21,367 nt of DNA from the NCBI GenBank assembly GCA_034112285.1, contig JAWUVP010000010.1:1-21367 (forward strand). The letters run 5' to 3'. The notes below the pieces were generated by a model. The model was given only the letters and a program-made list of their open reading frames with translations, was not told the origin of the DNA and did no database searches. Position 1 is the stretch's first letter, and every line of letters starts with the position of its first letter. The translations under genes and the position numbers were made by a program. This DNA is from JAWUVP01 sp034112285. GTDB lineage: Bacteria > Pseudomonadota > Gammaproteobacteria > JABDGN01. Below are positions 8,610 through 17,236 of this stretch, one piece after another.

Positions 8610-9632
8610 TTAAAACCAAGGACGAATGTGCAAACCAATGGCAATCGCTACCACAAAAATCCACACAATAGTGACTGGAATTAACACCTTCCAGCCCAAA
8701 CGCATTATTTGGTCATAACGATAACGTGGGAATGTGCCACGGAACCAAATAAAGCAAAATAAGAACACAGCCACTTTTAACACTAACCATGCTAAACCTG
8801 GCACCCAAGCAAACATAGTCTCTAAACCTGGTATACCTTGGAACGGCGACAACCAACCACCCCAAAACAAAATAGCGGCCAGTGCTGAGATTAAAATCAT
8901 ATTGGCATATTCACCTAAGAAGAATAAGGCAAAGGCCATTGAAGAATATTCCACGTGGAAACCAGCAACAATTTCTGATTCACCTTCCGCCATATCAAAC
9001 GGCAAGCGGTTGGTTTCTGCCAAGCCTGAAATAAAGTACACCATGAAGAAAGGCAATAATGGTAACCAGTACCAATGCAAAATGTTGCCACTTTGTGCCA
9101 TCACAATACCGCTCAAATTCATGGTGCCGGCCGTCATTAACACGCCCACCAAAGCAAAGCCCATGGCAATTTCATATGAAATAACTTGTGCACAAGAACG
9201 TAAAGCGCCGTAAAAAGCATATTTAGAATTAGAAGCCCAACCGGCAATTAAGATAGCGTAAACGTCTAAGCTGGTAATGGCCATAATATACAACACACCC
9301 GCATTCACATTCGCTAACACTAAATGAGGGCTAAAAGGAATAACCGCCCAGCCACTTAAAGAAATAGCGAGCACTAACACTGGCGCCATTAAGAACAAGA
9401 CCGGGTTGGCCTTGCTAGGCATAATCAATTCTTTACCAATCAACTTCACGGCATCAGCAATGGGTTGTAACAAACCCAACAGGCCTACTCGGTTAGGCCC
9501 CACACGAATATGCATGATGGCAAGAATTTTACGTTCTGCATAGGTTAAATAGGCCACTGCAATCATCAAAGGCAATACGATCACCAAGATTTTTCCAATA
9601 ATCCACAGCAAATGTAAGATATCAGCGCTCAT
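8610..9632 (-). CDS. nuoH: NADH-quinone oxidoreductase subunit H
   Basis: Membrane subunit at the junction of the two arms of complex I, forming much of the quinone chamber. It has 340 residues and eight to nine helices. Signatures: AERKILAIMHIRVGPNRVG starting at about residue 32, and GLAETNRLPFDMAEGESEIV with the following EYSSM loop, both lining the quinone path. ATG lies 3 bases beyond the nuoG stop, with the AAAAAGG Shine-Dalgarno inside the end of nuoG, so translation is coupled. Confidence 0.97.
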   Translation of the reverse strand: MSADILHLLWIIGKILVIVLPLMIAVAYLTYAERKILAIMHIRVGPNRVGLLGLLQPIADAVKLIGKELIMPSKANPVLFLMAPVLVLAISLSGWAVIPFSPHLVLANVNAGVLYIMAITSLDVYAILIAGWASNSKYAFYGALRSCAQVISYEIAMGFALVGVLMTAGTMNLSGIVMAQSGNILHWYWLPLLPFFMVYFISGLAETNRLPFDMAEGESEIVAGFHVEYSSMAFALFFLGEYANMILISALAAILFWGGWLSPFQGIPGLETMFAWVPGLAWLVLKVAVFLFCFIWFRGTFPRYRYDQIMRLGWKVLIPVTIVWIFVVAIAIGLHIRPWF

Positions 9633-9635
9633 AAG

Positions 9636-12008
9636 TTATGCCTTTTTCCTTAATTCCACCGTGCTGGACACAGCACCTAATTGTTCACTGCCCACTACTC
9701 CGGCCGTAATATACACACAATCTGTCACGCCGCGATTATCAATAATCACCGGCAAATCAAACTCAGCATCACCTTGGTTAACATGCACCCTATCGCCTGC
9801 TTTAAGTTGCAAACTGTCAGCGGTAGCTTGATTTATGCGCGCACCAAATTCACCCGCATTTAACATTTGTTGCAAGGGTTCACTGCGGCGCACAACATTA
9901 TCGGTACGATATAAAGGCCAAATTCCAATACGACGCAAACCTGAAAAGGCGGGTAATGCTGCCGGTGCATAAGCTGGACGCTCTAAATCTGCCATGCTGG
10001 AGGTTGCCTGTTTGAGCTCCTCGCTCACATCGTTGCAGGTGACATAATCGAAACCTTTTAAGTCTAAGAAGTTACCCAACACCCGCAAGACTTTCCAGCC
10101 AGGGCGCGCTTCGCCTAAAGGCGTTACCGCAGCGGTGAAATTTTGCCACAAACCATTACAATTAACAAAAGTACCCGGCGTTTCAGTGTAAGGCACAATC
10201 GGTAAAATCAAGTCGGCATAGCTTTGCATCGTATCGGTCACAAAGGGAGAAAAGCTCACCACAAAATCGGCAGCCCTTAAATTTGTTAAGGCTAATTTTG
10301 CGTTGGCTGAATCGTATTCAAGCTCCGTGTTAAACAACAAATAGGCTTTTTTGCCTTGTTCAAGCATTTGTTTGGCATTGTCACCACAAGTCACTTTTCC
10401 GCCCGCAACCGTGCGATGCGGCAAACTACCGGCTAAACAAGCACCCGCAGAGTTTGCGCCCTGGCTTAAAATGCCATAACTAGCATTAGATAGTTCAGCA
10501 ATCAACTGACCAAGGTAACGATAAATTGAGCTGTATTGGCTGTTTTGTGCAATCGCACCAATTATAATAGCGCCATTATTTGCTTTTAATAAGGTGCTCG
10601 CCACTTCTTCAATATCCGCATCCAGCTCGACATCGGCCACTAAACGTTGTGCCTCAGCGGGTAAGGTTTTACCTTTGCCCAGTGCTTTTACCAAGCCGGC
10701 AAGACGACGAATCAAATTTTCTGGAGCAGCAATAATGCGCTTGCTTGACATGAAATGACCATTAATATCAAACACGTTTGCCGTCATTACGGAGCCGCCA
10801 TTGCGCGATACTTTTAATAATCGTGCTATCAACAACGGTTGCTCGCGTTGCACATCAGAACAAATCAACAACACCGCGTCTTGTTTTTCAATATCCGCAA
10901 TGCTGACACCTAAACGTGGAAACACAGGTAAACTATCTTGGTCAGAAAAATCAGAATGCTTTAAGCGGTGATCAATATTGTTGCTGCCAAAGTCACGCAA
11001 CACTTTTTGAAATAAGTAATGTTCTTCGGTAGTAGAGTTTGGTGAAATCAAACCGCCAATTTGCTCTACACCATGTGAGTTTTTAACGTTTTCTAAACTA
11101 CTGGCTGTAATTTCTAATGCCGTAGTCCAATCAATTTCTTGCCACTGGCCATCTTTTTTCAAAAGCGGCTTAGTCAAACGCTGTTCGCTGTTTACACCTT
11201 CATAAGCAAAACGGTCTCTGTCCGACAACCACACTTCGTTAATCTCTTCATTTTCTCTAGGCACCACACGCTTTACCGTGTCGTGCACGCTATGTACATT
11301 GATGTTAGAGCCCAAGCAATCATGGCCGGCAATAGAAGCGCGTTGTTGTAATTCCCACGCACGGGCAGTGTAACGAAAAGGCTTAGACGTCAATGCGCCT
11401 ACTGGGCAAACATCAATGACATTACCAGAAAGTTCAGAGCGAATCGCTTTTTCAACGTAAGTGCCGATCATAGTATGTTCACCACGACCAACCGTACCCA
11501 ATTCAGGTTCGCCGGTAATTTCTTTACCAAAACGTACGCAACGTGTGCAATGAATGCAACGTGTCATATCGGTATTAATTAAAGGCCCTAAGTTTTGATC
11601 TTGTACTACACGTTTCGTGCTGGTGTATTCAGAGGCATCGCCACCATAACCCATGGCAACATCTTGCAATTCACATTGGCCACCTTGGTCGCAGATGGGG
11701 CAATCTAACGGATGGTTGATTAATAAAAATTCCATCACCGCTTTTTGCGCTTTGCGTGCAAGTTCCGAGCGAGTCTTCACTTTCATGCCCTCGCTAATAG
11801 GGGTAGCACAGGCTGGCAGCGCTTTGCGACTGCCTTCAACTTCCACTAAACACATGCGGCAGTTGGCGGCTACCGATAATTTTTTATGGTAACAAAAGCG
11901 GGGAATATACACATTGTGCGCATCCGAAGCTTCAATAATCAACGAGCCGGGTTCGGCCTGGATTTTTTTACCATCAATTTCAATGTTTACTGTATCAGTC
12001 ATTGTCAT
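9636..12008 (-). CDS. nuoG: NADH-quinone oxidoreductase subunit G, Fe-S protein
   Basis: Large peripheral-arm subunit (790 residues) that relays electrons from NuoF to NuoI. N-terminal [2Fe-2S] ferredoxin domain: Cys39, 50, 53, 67 (N1b). His99 with Cys103, 106, 112 binds N5 and Cys151, 154, 157, 201 binds N4. A molybdopterin-oxidoreductase-like domain fills the rest to about residue 690, with an MopB-type C-terminal barrel (about 690-785). Where the N7 cluster sits in E. coli and Thermus only Cys231 is seen, so N7 is probably absent. A second in-frame ATG at 12002 has a better-spaced ATAGG Shine-Dalgarno (7-8 bases) than the one at 12008 and may be the true start. Gap to nuoF is 16 bases. Confidence 0.96.
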   Translation of the reverse strand: MTMTDTVNIEIDGKKIQAEPGSLIIEASDAHNVYIPRFCYHKKLSVAANCRMCLVEVEGSRKALPACATPISEGMKVKTRSELARKAQKAVMEFLLINHPLDCPICDQGGQCELQDVAMGYGGDASEYTSTKRVVQDQNLGPLINTDMTRCIHCTRCVRFGKEITGEPELGTVGRGEHTMIGTYVEKAIRSELSGNVIDVCPVGALTSKPFRYTARAWELQQRASIAGHDCLGSNINVHSVHDTVKRVVPRENEEINEVWLSDRDRFAYEGVNSEQRLTKPLLKKDGQWQEIDWTTALEITASSLENVKNSHGVEQIGGLISPNSTTEEHYLFQKVLRDFGSNNIDHRLKHSDFSDQDSLPVFPRLGVSIADIEKQDAVLLICSDVQREQPLLIARLLKVSRNGGSVMTANVFDINGHFMSSKRIIAAPENLIRRLAGLVKALGKGKTLPAEAQRLVADVELDADIEEVASTLLKANNGAIIIGAIAQNSQYSSIYRYLGQLIAELSNASYGILSQGANSAGACLAGSLPHRTVAGGKVTCGDNAKQMLEQGKKAYLLFNTELEYDSANAKLALTNLRAADFVVSFSPFVTDTMQSYADLILPIVPYTETPGTFVNCNGLWQNFTAAVTPLGEARPGWKVLRVLGNFLDLKGFDYVTCNDVSEELKQATSSMADLERPAYAPAALPAFSGLRRIGIWPLYRTDNVVRRSEPLQQMLNAGEFGARINQATADSLQLKAGDRVHVNQGDAEFDLPVIIDNRGVTDCVYITAGVVGSEQLGAVSSTVELRKKA

Positions 12009-12024
12009 ACCTATTTCAAAAACG

Positions 12025-13311
12025 TCATGCTGCTGTTAAAGGCCGCTTATGCTTGACCATATATTCAAATTCGTCACGAAAGTGACGTAAAAAACCTTGC
12101 ACTGGCCAAGCAGCACCCGGGCCGAAAGCACAAATTGTATTGTGCTCAATATTGTCTGCTACGTTTTGCAGTTTATCAATATCAGCCATAGAACCTTCGC
12201 CATCTTCGATGCGTTTTAATAAACGATACATCCAGCCAGTGCCTTCACGACAAGGCGTGCATTGGCCACAAGATTCTTCCATATAAAAATACGCCAAACG
12301 TCTGGCGATAGAAACAATGCTCGTATGTTCGTCCATCACAATAACGGCTCCAGAGCCTAAAGCAGAACCTGCTTTGGCCAAAGAGTCAAAATCCATATCG
12401 GTTTCCATGATCACATCGGCGGGCAACACAGGCATTGAACTTCCACCTGGAATCACCGCTTTTAATTTTGCGCCGTTACGCATGCCGCCAGCAATGGCCA
12501 ACAAATCTTTGAACGGTAGGCCCAGTGGAACTTCATAGTTACCGGGTTTTTCGACATCACCCGAGACACTAAAAATTTTCGTGCCGCCATTATTAGGTTT
12601 GCCAATATTTAAAAACCACTCTGCGCCGTTTTGTAAAATAACCGGTACAGAAGCATAAGTTTCAACATTATTAATCGTGGTCGGCTGACCATAGACACCA
12701 AAGTTCGCAGGGAATGGCGGTTTGAAGCGTGGGCGACCCGGCTTGCCTTCTAATGATTGCATCAGCGCAGTCTCTTCACCACAAACATAGGCACCGGCGC
12801 CAAGGCTGCCGTGCAATTGAAAATCAATACCTGAATCAAGTATGTTATCACCCAAATAACCTGCGGCGCGGGCTTCTTCGAGTGCTGTTTCAAAACGCTC
12901 AAAAGGCAAGCCACCAAATTCACCACGCAGGTAATTGTAACCTACCGTTGCGCCCATCACATAACCACCAATAGCCATGCCTTCAATAATTTGATGAGGG
13001 TTATAAAGAATGATTTCACGGTCTTTGCACGTGCCAGGTTCAGATTCATCAGCATTGCAGACCACGTATTTTTGGCCTTCAGCATTGCGATTGATGAAGC
13101 TCCATTTTAAACCTGCAGGAAAACCCGCACCACCACGGCCGCGTAAAGCGGAAAGCTTTAACGCTTCTAAAACTTCCTCGGGAGGTGTTTGCTCTTTGAG
13201 AATTTTTTCCCACATAGTGTAACCACCGAGTTTGCGGTAGTTTTCTAAAGTCCAGGGCTCATCAAACTGTAAGGTTCGGTAGCAAACTTGATTTTGTTCA
13301 ACTGTACTCAT
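12025..13311 (-). CDS. nuoF: NADH-quinone oxidoreductase subunit F, NADH/FMN-binding
   Basis: NADH-oxidising subunit of complex I with FMN and the N3 [4Fe-4S] cluster; 428 residues. The glycine-rich LRGRGGAGFPAGLKW (about 56-70) binds NADH/FMN, and CNADESEPGTCKDREI (85-100) is the second family signature. N3 ligands are Cys348, 351, 354 (ESCGQCTPCREGTGW) and Cys394. A SLBB-type fold spans about 245-330. ATG lies 17 bases after the nuoE stop, with a weak purine-rich AAGAGAA upstream. NuoE and NuoG are its direct partners. Confidence 0.97.
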   Translation of the reverse strand: MSTVEQNQVCYRTLQFDEPWTLENYRKLGGYTMWEKILKEQTPPEEVLEALKLSALRGRGGAGFPAGLKWSFINRNAEGQKYVVCNADESEPGTCKDREIILYNPHQIIEGMAIGGYVMGATVGYNYLRGEFGGLPFERFETALEEARAAGYLGDNILDSGIDFQLHGSLGAGAYVCGEETALMQSLEGKPGRPRFKPPFPANFGVYGQPTTINNVETYASVPVILQNGAEWFLNIGKPNNGGTKIFSVSGDVEKPGNYEVPLGLPFKDLLAIAGGMRNGAKLKAVIPGGSSMPVLPADVIMETDMDFDSLAKAGSALGSGAVIVMDEHTSIVSIARRLAYFYMEESCGQCTPCREGTGWMYRLLKRIEDGEGSMADIDKLQNVADNIEHNTICAFGPGAAWPVQGFLRHFRDEFEYMVKHKRPLTAA

Positions 13312-13328
13312 GTTACGTTCTCTTAAAA

Positions 13329-13820
13329 CTATTTAATGCCATCTAAAATTTCATCTACTTTTTCAGTAGTCAAGTTTACATGATAATCTAAGCCCACCAT
13401 CATCATGGGTGCATTGCAACAAGCGGCTAAACATTCCGCTTCTTTTAAAACAAAACGGCCGTCGGGCGTACTTTGCCCAAACTTAACACCGAGTTTCTGT
13501 TTAATGTGGTCAGCAATTTCATCACTCCCACGCAACATGCAAGACACGTTGGTGCACAAGCGAATTTTATGCTTACCCACCGGTTTTAAATCATACATGT
13601 CATAAAAAGTCGCTACTTCATAAACCCAAATTGTGGGTAATTCTAAGTATTCTGCGACGGCATCCATTAATTCAGTGGTTAACCAGCCATCGTTTTGCAA
13701 TTGTGTTGCGGTTAAGGCCGCAATGACCGCAGAGCGTTTTTGCCGGGTAGGATATTTCGCCACCCAGTGATCAATTTTAGCCACTGTTTCTGCTGTTAAT
13801 AAATGCGTTAATCCACTCAT
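13329..13820 (-). CDS. nuoE: NADH-quinone oxidoreductase subunit E, [2Fe-2S]
   Basis: Thioredoxin-fold subunit carrying cluster N1a next to the FMN of NuoF. Length 163 residues. The four ligands are Cys89 and Cys94 (LCTNVSCMLRG) and Cys130 and Cys134 (EAECLAACCNAPMM). A helical N-terminal part (about 1-75) contains the usual VYEVATFYDMY segment. The ATG shares one base with the nuoD stop (TAATG), with a GAGGT Shine-Dalgarno inside the last nuoD codons, so translation is coupled. Confidence 0.97.
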   Translation of the reverse strand: MSGLTHLLTAETVAKIDHWVAKYPTRQKRSAVIAALTATQLQNDGWLTTELMDAVAEYLELPTIWVYEVATFYDMYDLKPVGKHKIRLCTNVSCMLRGSDEIADHIKQKLGVKFGQSTPDGRFVLKEAECLAACCNAPMMMVGLDYHVNLTTEKVDEILDGIK

Positions 13821-15073
13821 TATCTATCTACCTCACCAAATACAATATCTTGGCTCGATAAAATCGAAACCAAATCAGCAATCATGTGCCCGCGCGACAT
13901 TTCATCAATTGTGGACAAATGCGCAAAGCCTGCAGGACGAATTTTGACCCGGTAAGGCTTGTTTGCGCCATCAGAAATAATGTACACACCAAACTCACCT
14001 TTAGGATGCTCCACGGCAGAATAAACTTCACCCTCTGGAACACAGTAACCTTCAGTAAACAATTTAAAGTGATGAATAAGCGCTTCCATATCATCTTTCA
14101 TTTCCACGCGGCTAGGCGGCGTGACTTTATGCTCAGGGCTAATCACCGGGCCTGGGTTGACTCGCAACCAATCAATACATTGCTTCACAATTTTATTAGA
14201 TTCGCGCATTTCCATCATGCGCACTAAATAGCGATCATAACAATCACCCCGTGTACCCACAGCCATTGCAAAATCCAATTTGTCATACACTTCATAGGGC
14301 TGGTTTTTACGCAAATCCCATTCAACACCCGAGGCGCGTAGCATAGGGCCGCTTAAACCATTTTGTAAAGCGCGTTCAGGGGTAATGATACCCACATCAA
14401 CTGTACGTTGTTTCCAAATACGGTTGTCGGTTAATAACGTTTCATATTCGTCGCATTGGGCAGGAAACAGCTTAGTGAAGTTTTCGAGATAATCTAGCAA
14501 GCTGCCGTTGCGGTCAGCATTCATACGCTCAACATCTTTGGCATTGTGCCATTTAGAGGGTTCGTATTTCGCCATCGTTTCAGGTAAATCACGATAAACA
14601 CCACCTGGACGATAATAGGTAGCATGCATGCGCGAACCCGACACCGCTTCATAAGCATCAATCAAGGTTTCACGTTCACGAAACATATAAAGAAACACCG
14701 CCATGGCGCCGTTATCTAAACTATAGGCCGCCAGCTGCATTAAGTGATTTAAAATACGGGTGATTTCATCGAACATAACACGAATATACTGTGCACGAAT
14801 CGGAACATCTATATTCAGCAACTTCTCAATACCCATCACATAGGCATGCTCATTACACATCATTGACACGTAATCTAAACGGTCCATGTAGCCAATACTT
14901 TGATTAAAAGGCTTGGTCTCAATTAGTTTTTCTGTGCCACGGTGTAACAAACCAATGTGCGGATCAGCTTTAACAATGGTTTCGCCATCAAGCTCTAACA
15001 CCAAACGTAACACGCCATGGGCAGCCGGATGCTGGGGGCCAAAGTTTAAAGTATAATTACGAAACTCAGGCAT
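13820..15073 (-). CDS. nuoD: NADH-quinone oxidoreductase subunit D
   Basis: The 49-kDa-type subunit forming the quinone site with NuoB; 417 residues from the start chosen here. The N-terminus MPEFRNYTLNFGPQHPAAHGV and HIGLLHRGTEKL (about 39-50) are family signatures; His and Asp residues of the ancestral hydrogenase site lie in these regions. The open frame extends upstream to an ATG at 15091, but the GGAGGAGG stretch just before 15073 is an excellent Shine-Dalgarno for the ATG at 15073 and would otherwise be inside the coding part. This ATG overlaps the last codons of nuoC by 8 bases. NuoC and NuoD are separate proteins here, unlike the fused NuoCD of enterobacteria. Confidence 0.96.
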   Translation of the reverse strand: MPEFRNYTLNFGPQHPAAHGVLRLVLELDGETIVKADPHIGLLHRGTEKLIETKPFNQSIGYMDRLDYVSMMCNEHAYVMGIEKLLNIDVPIRAQYIRVMFDEITRILNHLMQLAAYSLDNGAMAVFLYMFRERETLIDAYEAVSGSRMHATYYRPGGVYRDLPETMAKYEPSKWHNAKDVERMNADRNGSLLDYLENFTKLFPAQCDEYETLLTDNRIWKQRTVDVGIITPERALQNGLSGPMLRASGVEWDLRKNQPYEVYDKLDFAMAVGTRGDCYDRYLVRMMEMRESNKIVKQCIDWLRVNPGPVISPEHKVTPPSRVEMKDDMEALIHHFKLFTEGYCVPEGEVYSAVEHPKGEFGVYIISDGANKPYRVKIRPAGFAHLSTIDEMSRGHMIADLVSILSSQDIVFGEVDR

Positions 15074-15767
15074 TAGCCTCCTCCACATCATTGTTGTTGG
15101 CAGGTTTTACATAGCGGTTATCATCACGAATGACGCGAGGCACCAAAATACGTTCTTTAATCGTCACCGGTTGATAAATCACCCGACCTTGCTCGTGATC
15201 GTAACGCACTTCAACGTTACCCGTCACAGGGAAATCTTTACGCATGGGGTAACCCACAAAACCATAATCGGTTAAAATGCGGCGCAAATCAGGATGGCCG
15301 CGAAAGAAGATACCATACATGTCAAACGCTTCACGCTCAAACCAGTTCACACCATTCCAAACACTAATTAATGAGTCCACAATCGGCGGCTCGCCATCAG
15401 TTAGCACGCGCAAACGTAAACGCCAATTGTGATGGATAGACAATAAATGATACACCACCGCATAGCGAGGCTTAGTCCAAGTACTCTTATTCTTTTCACC
15501 AGCCTCTTCAACACCACGGTCAAAACCCGTGCTAGTAGCAGAATCCGTTTGCCAATCACCCACACCATAGGTTAGGTAATCGACACCACACACATCCATA
15601 GCACACTCAAAATTCAATTCCGGCTCATCACGTAACACTTTTGCTACACTCAGCATTTTGTCTGCCGGTATTTCAATGGTTACTTCATCACGCACTTGTT
15701 TGCAAGAGGTCATAACATCAGCAAAATGCGTGTTAAGTCTTTGAATTAATGTTGCTAAATCACTCAT
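15066..15767 (-). CDS. nuoC: NADH-quinone oxidoreductase subunit C
   Basis: The 30-kDa-type subunit of the connecting arm, structurally supporting NuoD and NuoB; 233 residues. The family signature is WFEREAFDMYGIFFRGHPDLRRILTDYGF (about 142-170), followed by PMRKDFP. A hydrophilic insert of about 30 residues (near 70-100, rich in Thr, Ser, Glu, Lys) lies before the conserved core; inserts here are common in gammaproteobacteria. The ATG overlaps the nuoB stop (ATGA). Confidence 0.96.
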   Translation of the reverse strand: MSDLATLIQRLNTHFADVMTSCKQVRDEVTIEIPADKMLSVAKVLRDEPELNFECAMDVCGVDYLTYGVGDWQTDSATSTGFDRGVEEAGEKNKSTWTKPRYAVVYHLLSIHHNWRLRLRVLTDGEPPIVDSLISVWNGVNWFEREAFDMYGIFFRGHPDLRRILTDYGFVGYPMRKDFPVTGNVEVRYDHEQGRVIYQPVTIKERILVPRVIRDDNRYVKPANNNDVEEANA

Positions 15768-16264
15768 GCGGCTTGCTTCCGTTTTTTGCGTGAAATTTTA
15801 CTGGTGCGCAAAATTTTATTTTGCAATTGTAAGATGCCATACAATAAGGCCTCAGCCGTTGGCGGACAACCAGGCACATACACATCAACCGGCACAATGC
15901 GATCGCAGCCGCGCACAACTGAATAAGAATAATGATAATAACCACCGCCGTTAGCACAAGAGCCCATAGACAAAACCCAGCGCGGAGCCGGCATTTGGTC
16001 GTAGACTTTGCGAAAGGCAGGCGCCATTTTATTAGTGAGGGTACCGGCTACAATCATAACATCTGATTGGCGCGGTGAAGGACGAAAGAAAATACCAAAG
16101 CGATCTAAATCATAACGCGCCGCCGCACTATGCATCATTTCCACGGCGCAACAGGCCAGACCAAACGTCATTGGCCACATAGAGCCACTACGCCCCCACC
16201 CGATAAGATCTTCAATCGTGGTTAGCACAAAGCCTTGGTTATCTGCTTGTTGTTCTACTCCCAT
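15764..16264 (-). CDS. nuoB: NADH-quinone oxidoreductase subunit B, N2 cluster
   Basis: Binds the terminal [4Fe-4S] cluster N2, which reduces quinone at the NuoB/NuoD interface. It has 166 residues. The unusual tandem cysteines Cys38-Cys39 (GLACCAVEMM), Cys103 (GSCANGGGYY) and Cys133 (VPGCPPTAEALLYG) are all present. The tail (about 152-166) is strongly basic. The ATG lies inside the end of nuoA, overlapping it by 10 bases, with GAGCT just upstream as the probable ribosome-binding site. Confidence 0.97.
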   Translation of the reverse strand: MGVEQQADNQGFVLTTIEDLIGWGRSGSMWPMTFGLACCAVEMMHSAAARYDLDRFGIFFRPSPRQSDVMIVAGTLTNKMAPAFRKVYDQMPAPRWVLSMGSCANGGGYYHYSYSVVRGCDRIVPVDVYVPGCPPTAEALLYGILQLQNKILRTSKISRKKRKQAA

Positions 16265-16611
16265 TCAAGAGCTCCTTTTTTCCACTCATATATAAAACCA
16301 ATAATCAGCAGACCCAAAAAAATGGCCATGGCGCCAATGCCAAACCAACCAAGCTTATGCAGCACAACGGCCCATGGGAATAAAAAGGCGGTTTCAAGAT
16401 CAAAAATAATAAATAAAATAGCAACGAGATAGAACTTCACGTCAAAGGGTAAACGTGCTTGTTCAAAAGGTTCAAAACCACACTCATAGGGAGAGGTTTT
16501 TTCAGGATATGGCACTTTAGGCCTAAGAATTGCCCCAGCAACCAATGGCACAATGCCAAATAACACGCCAAGACATACGAAAATTAAGATTGGTAAGTAG
16601 TTTGCTAACAC
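16255..16611 (-). CDS. nuoA: NADH-quinone oxidoreductase subunit A
   Basis: Three-helix membrane subunit at the arm junction; 118 residues. The loop SPYECGFEPFEQARLPFDVKFYLVAILFIIFDLETAF (about 40-76) is the family signature, with the conserved Cys44 and the acidic FDLE of helix 2. The start codon is GTG, supported by TTAGGGG 5 bases upstream; no in-frame ATG lies nearby. First gene of the nuo operon, preceded by a 101-base gap to the tRNA gene that holds a weak promoter candidate. Confidence 0.96.
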   Translation of the reverse strand: MLANYLPILIFVCLGVLFGIVPLVAGAILRPKVPYPEKTSPYECGFEPFEQARLPFDVKFYLVAILFIIFDLETAFLFPWAVVLHKLGWFGIGAMAIFLGLLIIGFIYEWKKGALEWE

Positions 16612-16638
16612 TTTTGCCCCTAACGTATATTAATTAAT

Positions 16639-16667
16639 TTAATAAATCCATGTTTCTGCTCACACAA
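16639..16667 (-). promoter_or_regulatory. Candidate nuo operon promoter
   Basis: In the gap between tRNA-Leu and nuoA, minus strand: TTGTGT (662-667 of the 16 kb block) and TATTAA (16639-16644) separated by 17 bases. The match is only moderate (three and four of six consensus bases), and the surrounding DNA is very AT-rich, so the operon may also be read through from tpiA-secG. No clear terminator lies between secG and nuoA. Confidence 0.3.
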
Positions 16668-16712
16668 AACACCTGAGCCCAAAATCTATTTCACCAGGTT
16701 TACAAACAAACA

Positions 16713-16797
16713 TGGTGCCGAAGGCCGGATTTGAACCGGCACGGCTTTCGCCACTACCCCCTCAAGGTAGCGTGTCTACCAATTTCACCACTTCGGC
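16713..16797 (-). tRNA. leuU: tRNA-Leu, anticodon GAG
   Basis: Read on the minus strand this folds into a class II tRNA: acceptor stem GCCGAAG/CTTCGGC followed by encoded ACCA, D-arm with GGTAGAC, anticodon stem CTACC/GGTAG around the loop TTGAGGG giving anticodon GAG, a variable arm TGGCGAAAGCC, and the T-arm GCCGGTTCAAATCCGGC. It reads leucine codons CTC and CTT. E. coli leuU (also GAG) likewise lies next to secG, and Legionellales keep it between secG and nuoA. It begins 50 bases after the secG stop and is probably processed from a common transcript. Confidence 0.97.
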
Positions 16798-16847
16798 AAC
16801 AAGGATAGAAACCACTCTTGATGTTGGTCGCTATCATAACGGAAAAT

Positions 16848-17225
16848 TTACTTTTTGGGTATTGTGGGTACGCTATTACTTTGATTACTCACTGTTTTTG
16901 ATGATTTATTAGGTACCATCGGTACCCCACTGGTGGATTTTGCTGGTACACTTTTTGACTGCGTGGGCAAAGTGAACTGAGATGAAGCATGTGACTGCAC
17001 CACCGCCATTCTTGCCAATACAATGCAAATAATAAAAAACACAGCAGCTAACGCGAAAGTAAGCTTCATAAGAAATGAACCCGAACCTTGGCTACCAAAC
17101 ACAGAGTTAGATGCACCGCTACCAAACGACGCGCCAATATCAGCACCTTTGCCTTGCTGCATCAAAACCAAACCCACCATCGCTAGCGCGACAATAATTA
17201 ACAAAAACATCAATACCTGTTGCAT
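16848..17225 (-). CDS. secG: Protein-export membrane protein SecG
   Basis: Auxiliary subunit of the SecYEG translocon in the inner membrane; 125 residues. Two transmembrane helices (about 3-22 and 52-72) flank the conserved cytoplasmic loop QQGKGADIGASFGSGASNSVFGSQG. The tail from about residue 80 is polar and low in complexity, rich in Ser, Lys, Pro, Val, Thr, with loosely repeated KSVP, GVPMVP, NSVPTIP units. The start ATG is 11 bases after the tpiA stop, whose TAA forms part of the AAAGG Shine-Dalgarno, so secG is coupled to tpiA. Confidence 0.94.
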   Translation of the reverse strand: MQQVLMFLLIIVALAMVGLVLMQQGKGADIGASFGSGASNSVFGSQGSGSFLMKLTFALAAVFFIICIVLARMAVVQSHASSQFTLPTQSKSVPAKSTSGVPMVPNKSSKTVSNQSNSVPTIPKK

Positions 17226-17236
17226 AATTCCAACCT

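Noticed and set aside
15074..15091. Six-residue extension of NuoD
   Set aside because: The GGAGGAGG motif inside it is the ribosome-binding site for the ATG at 15073.
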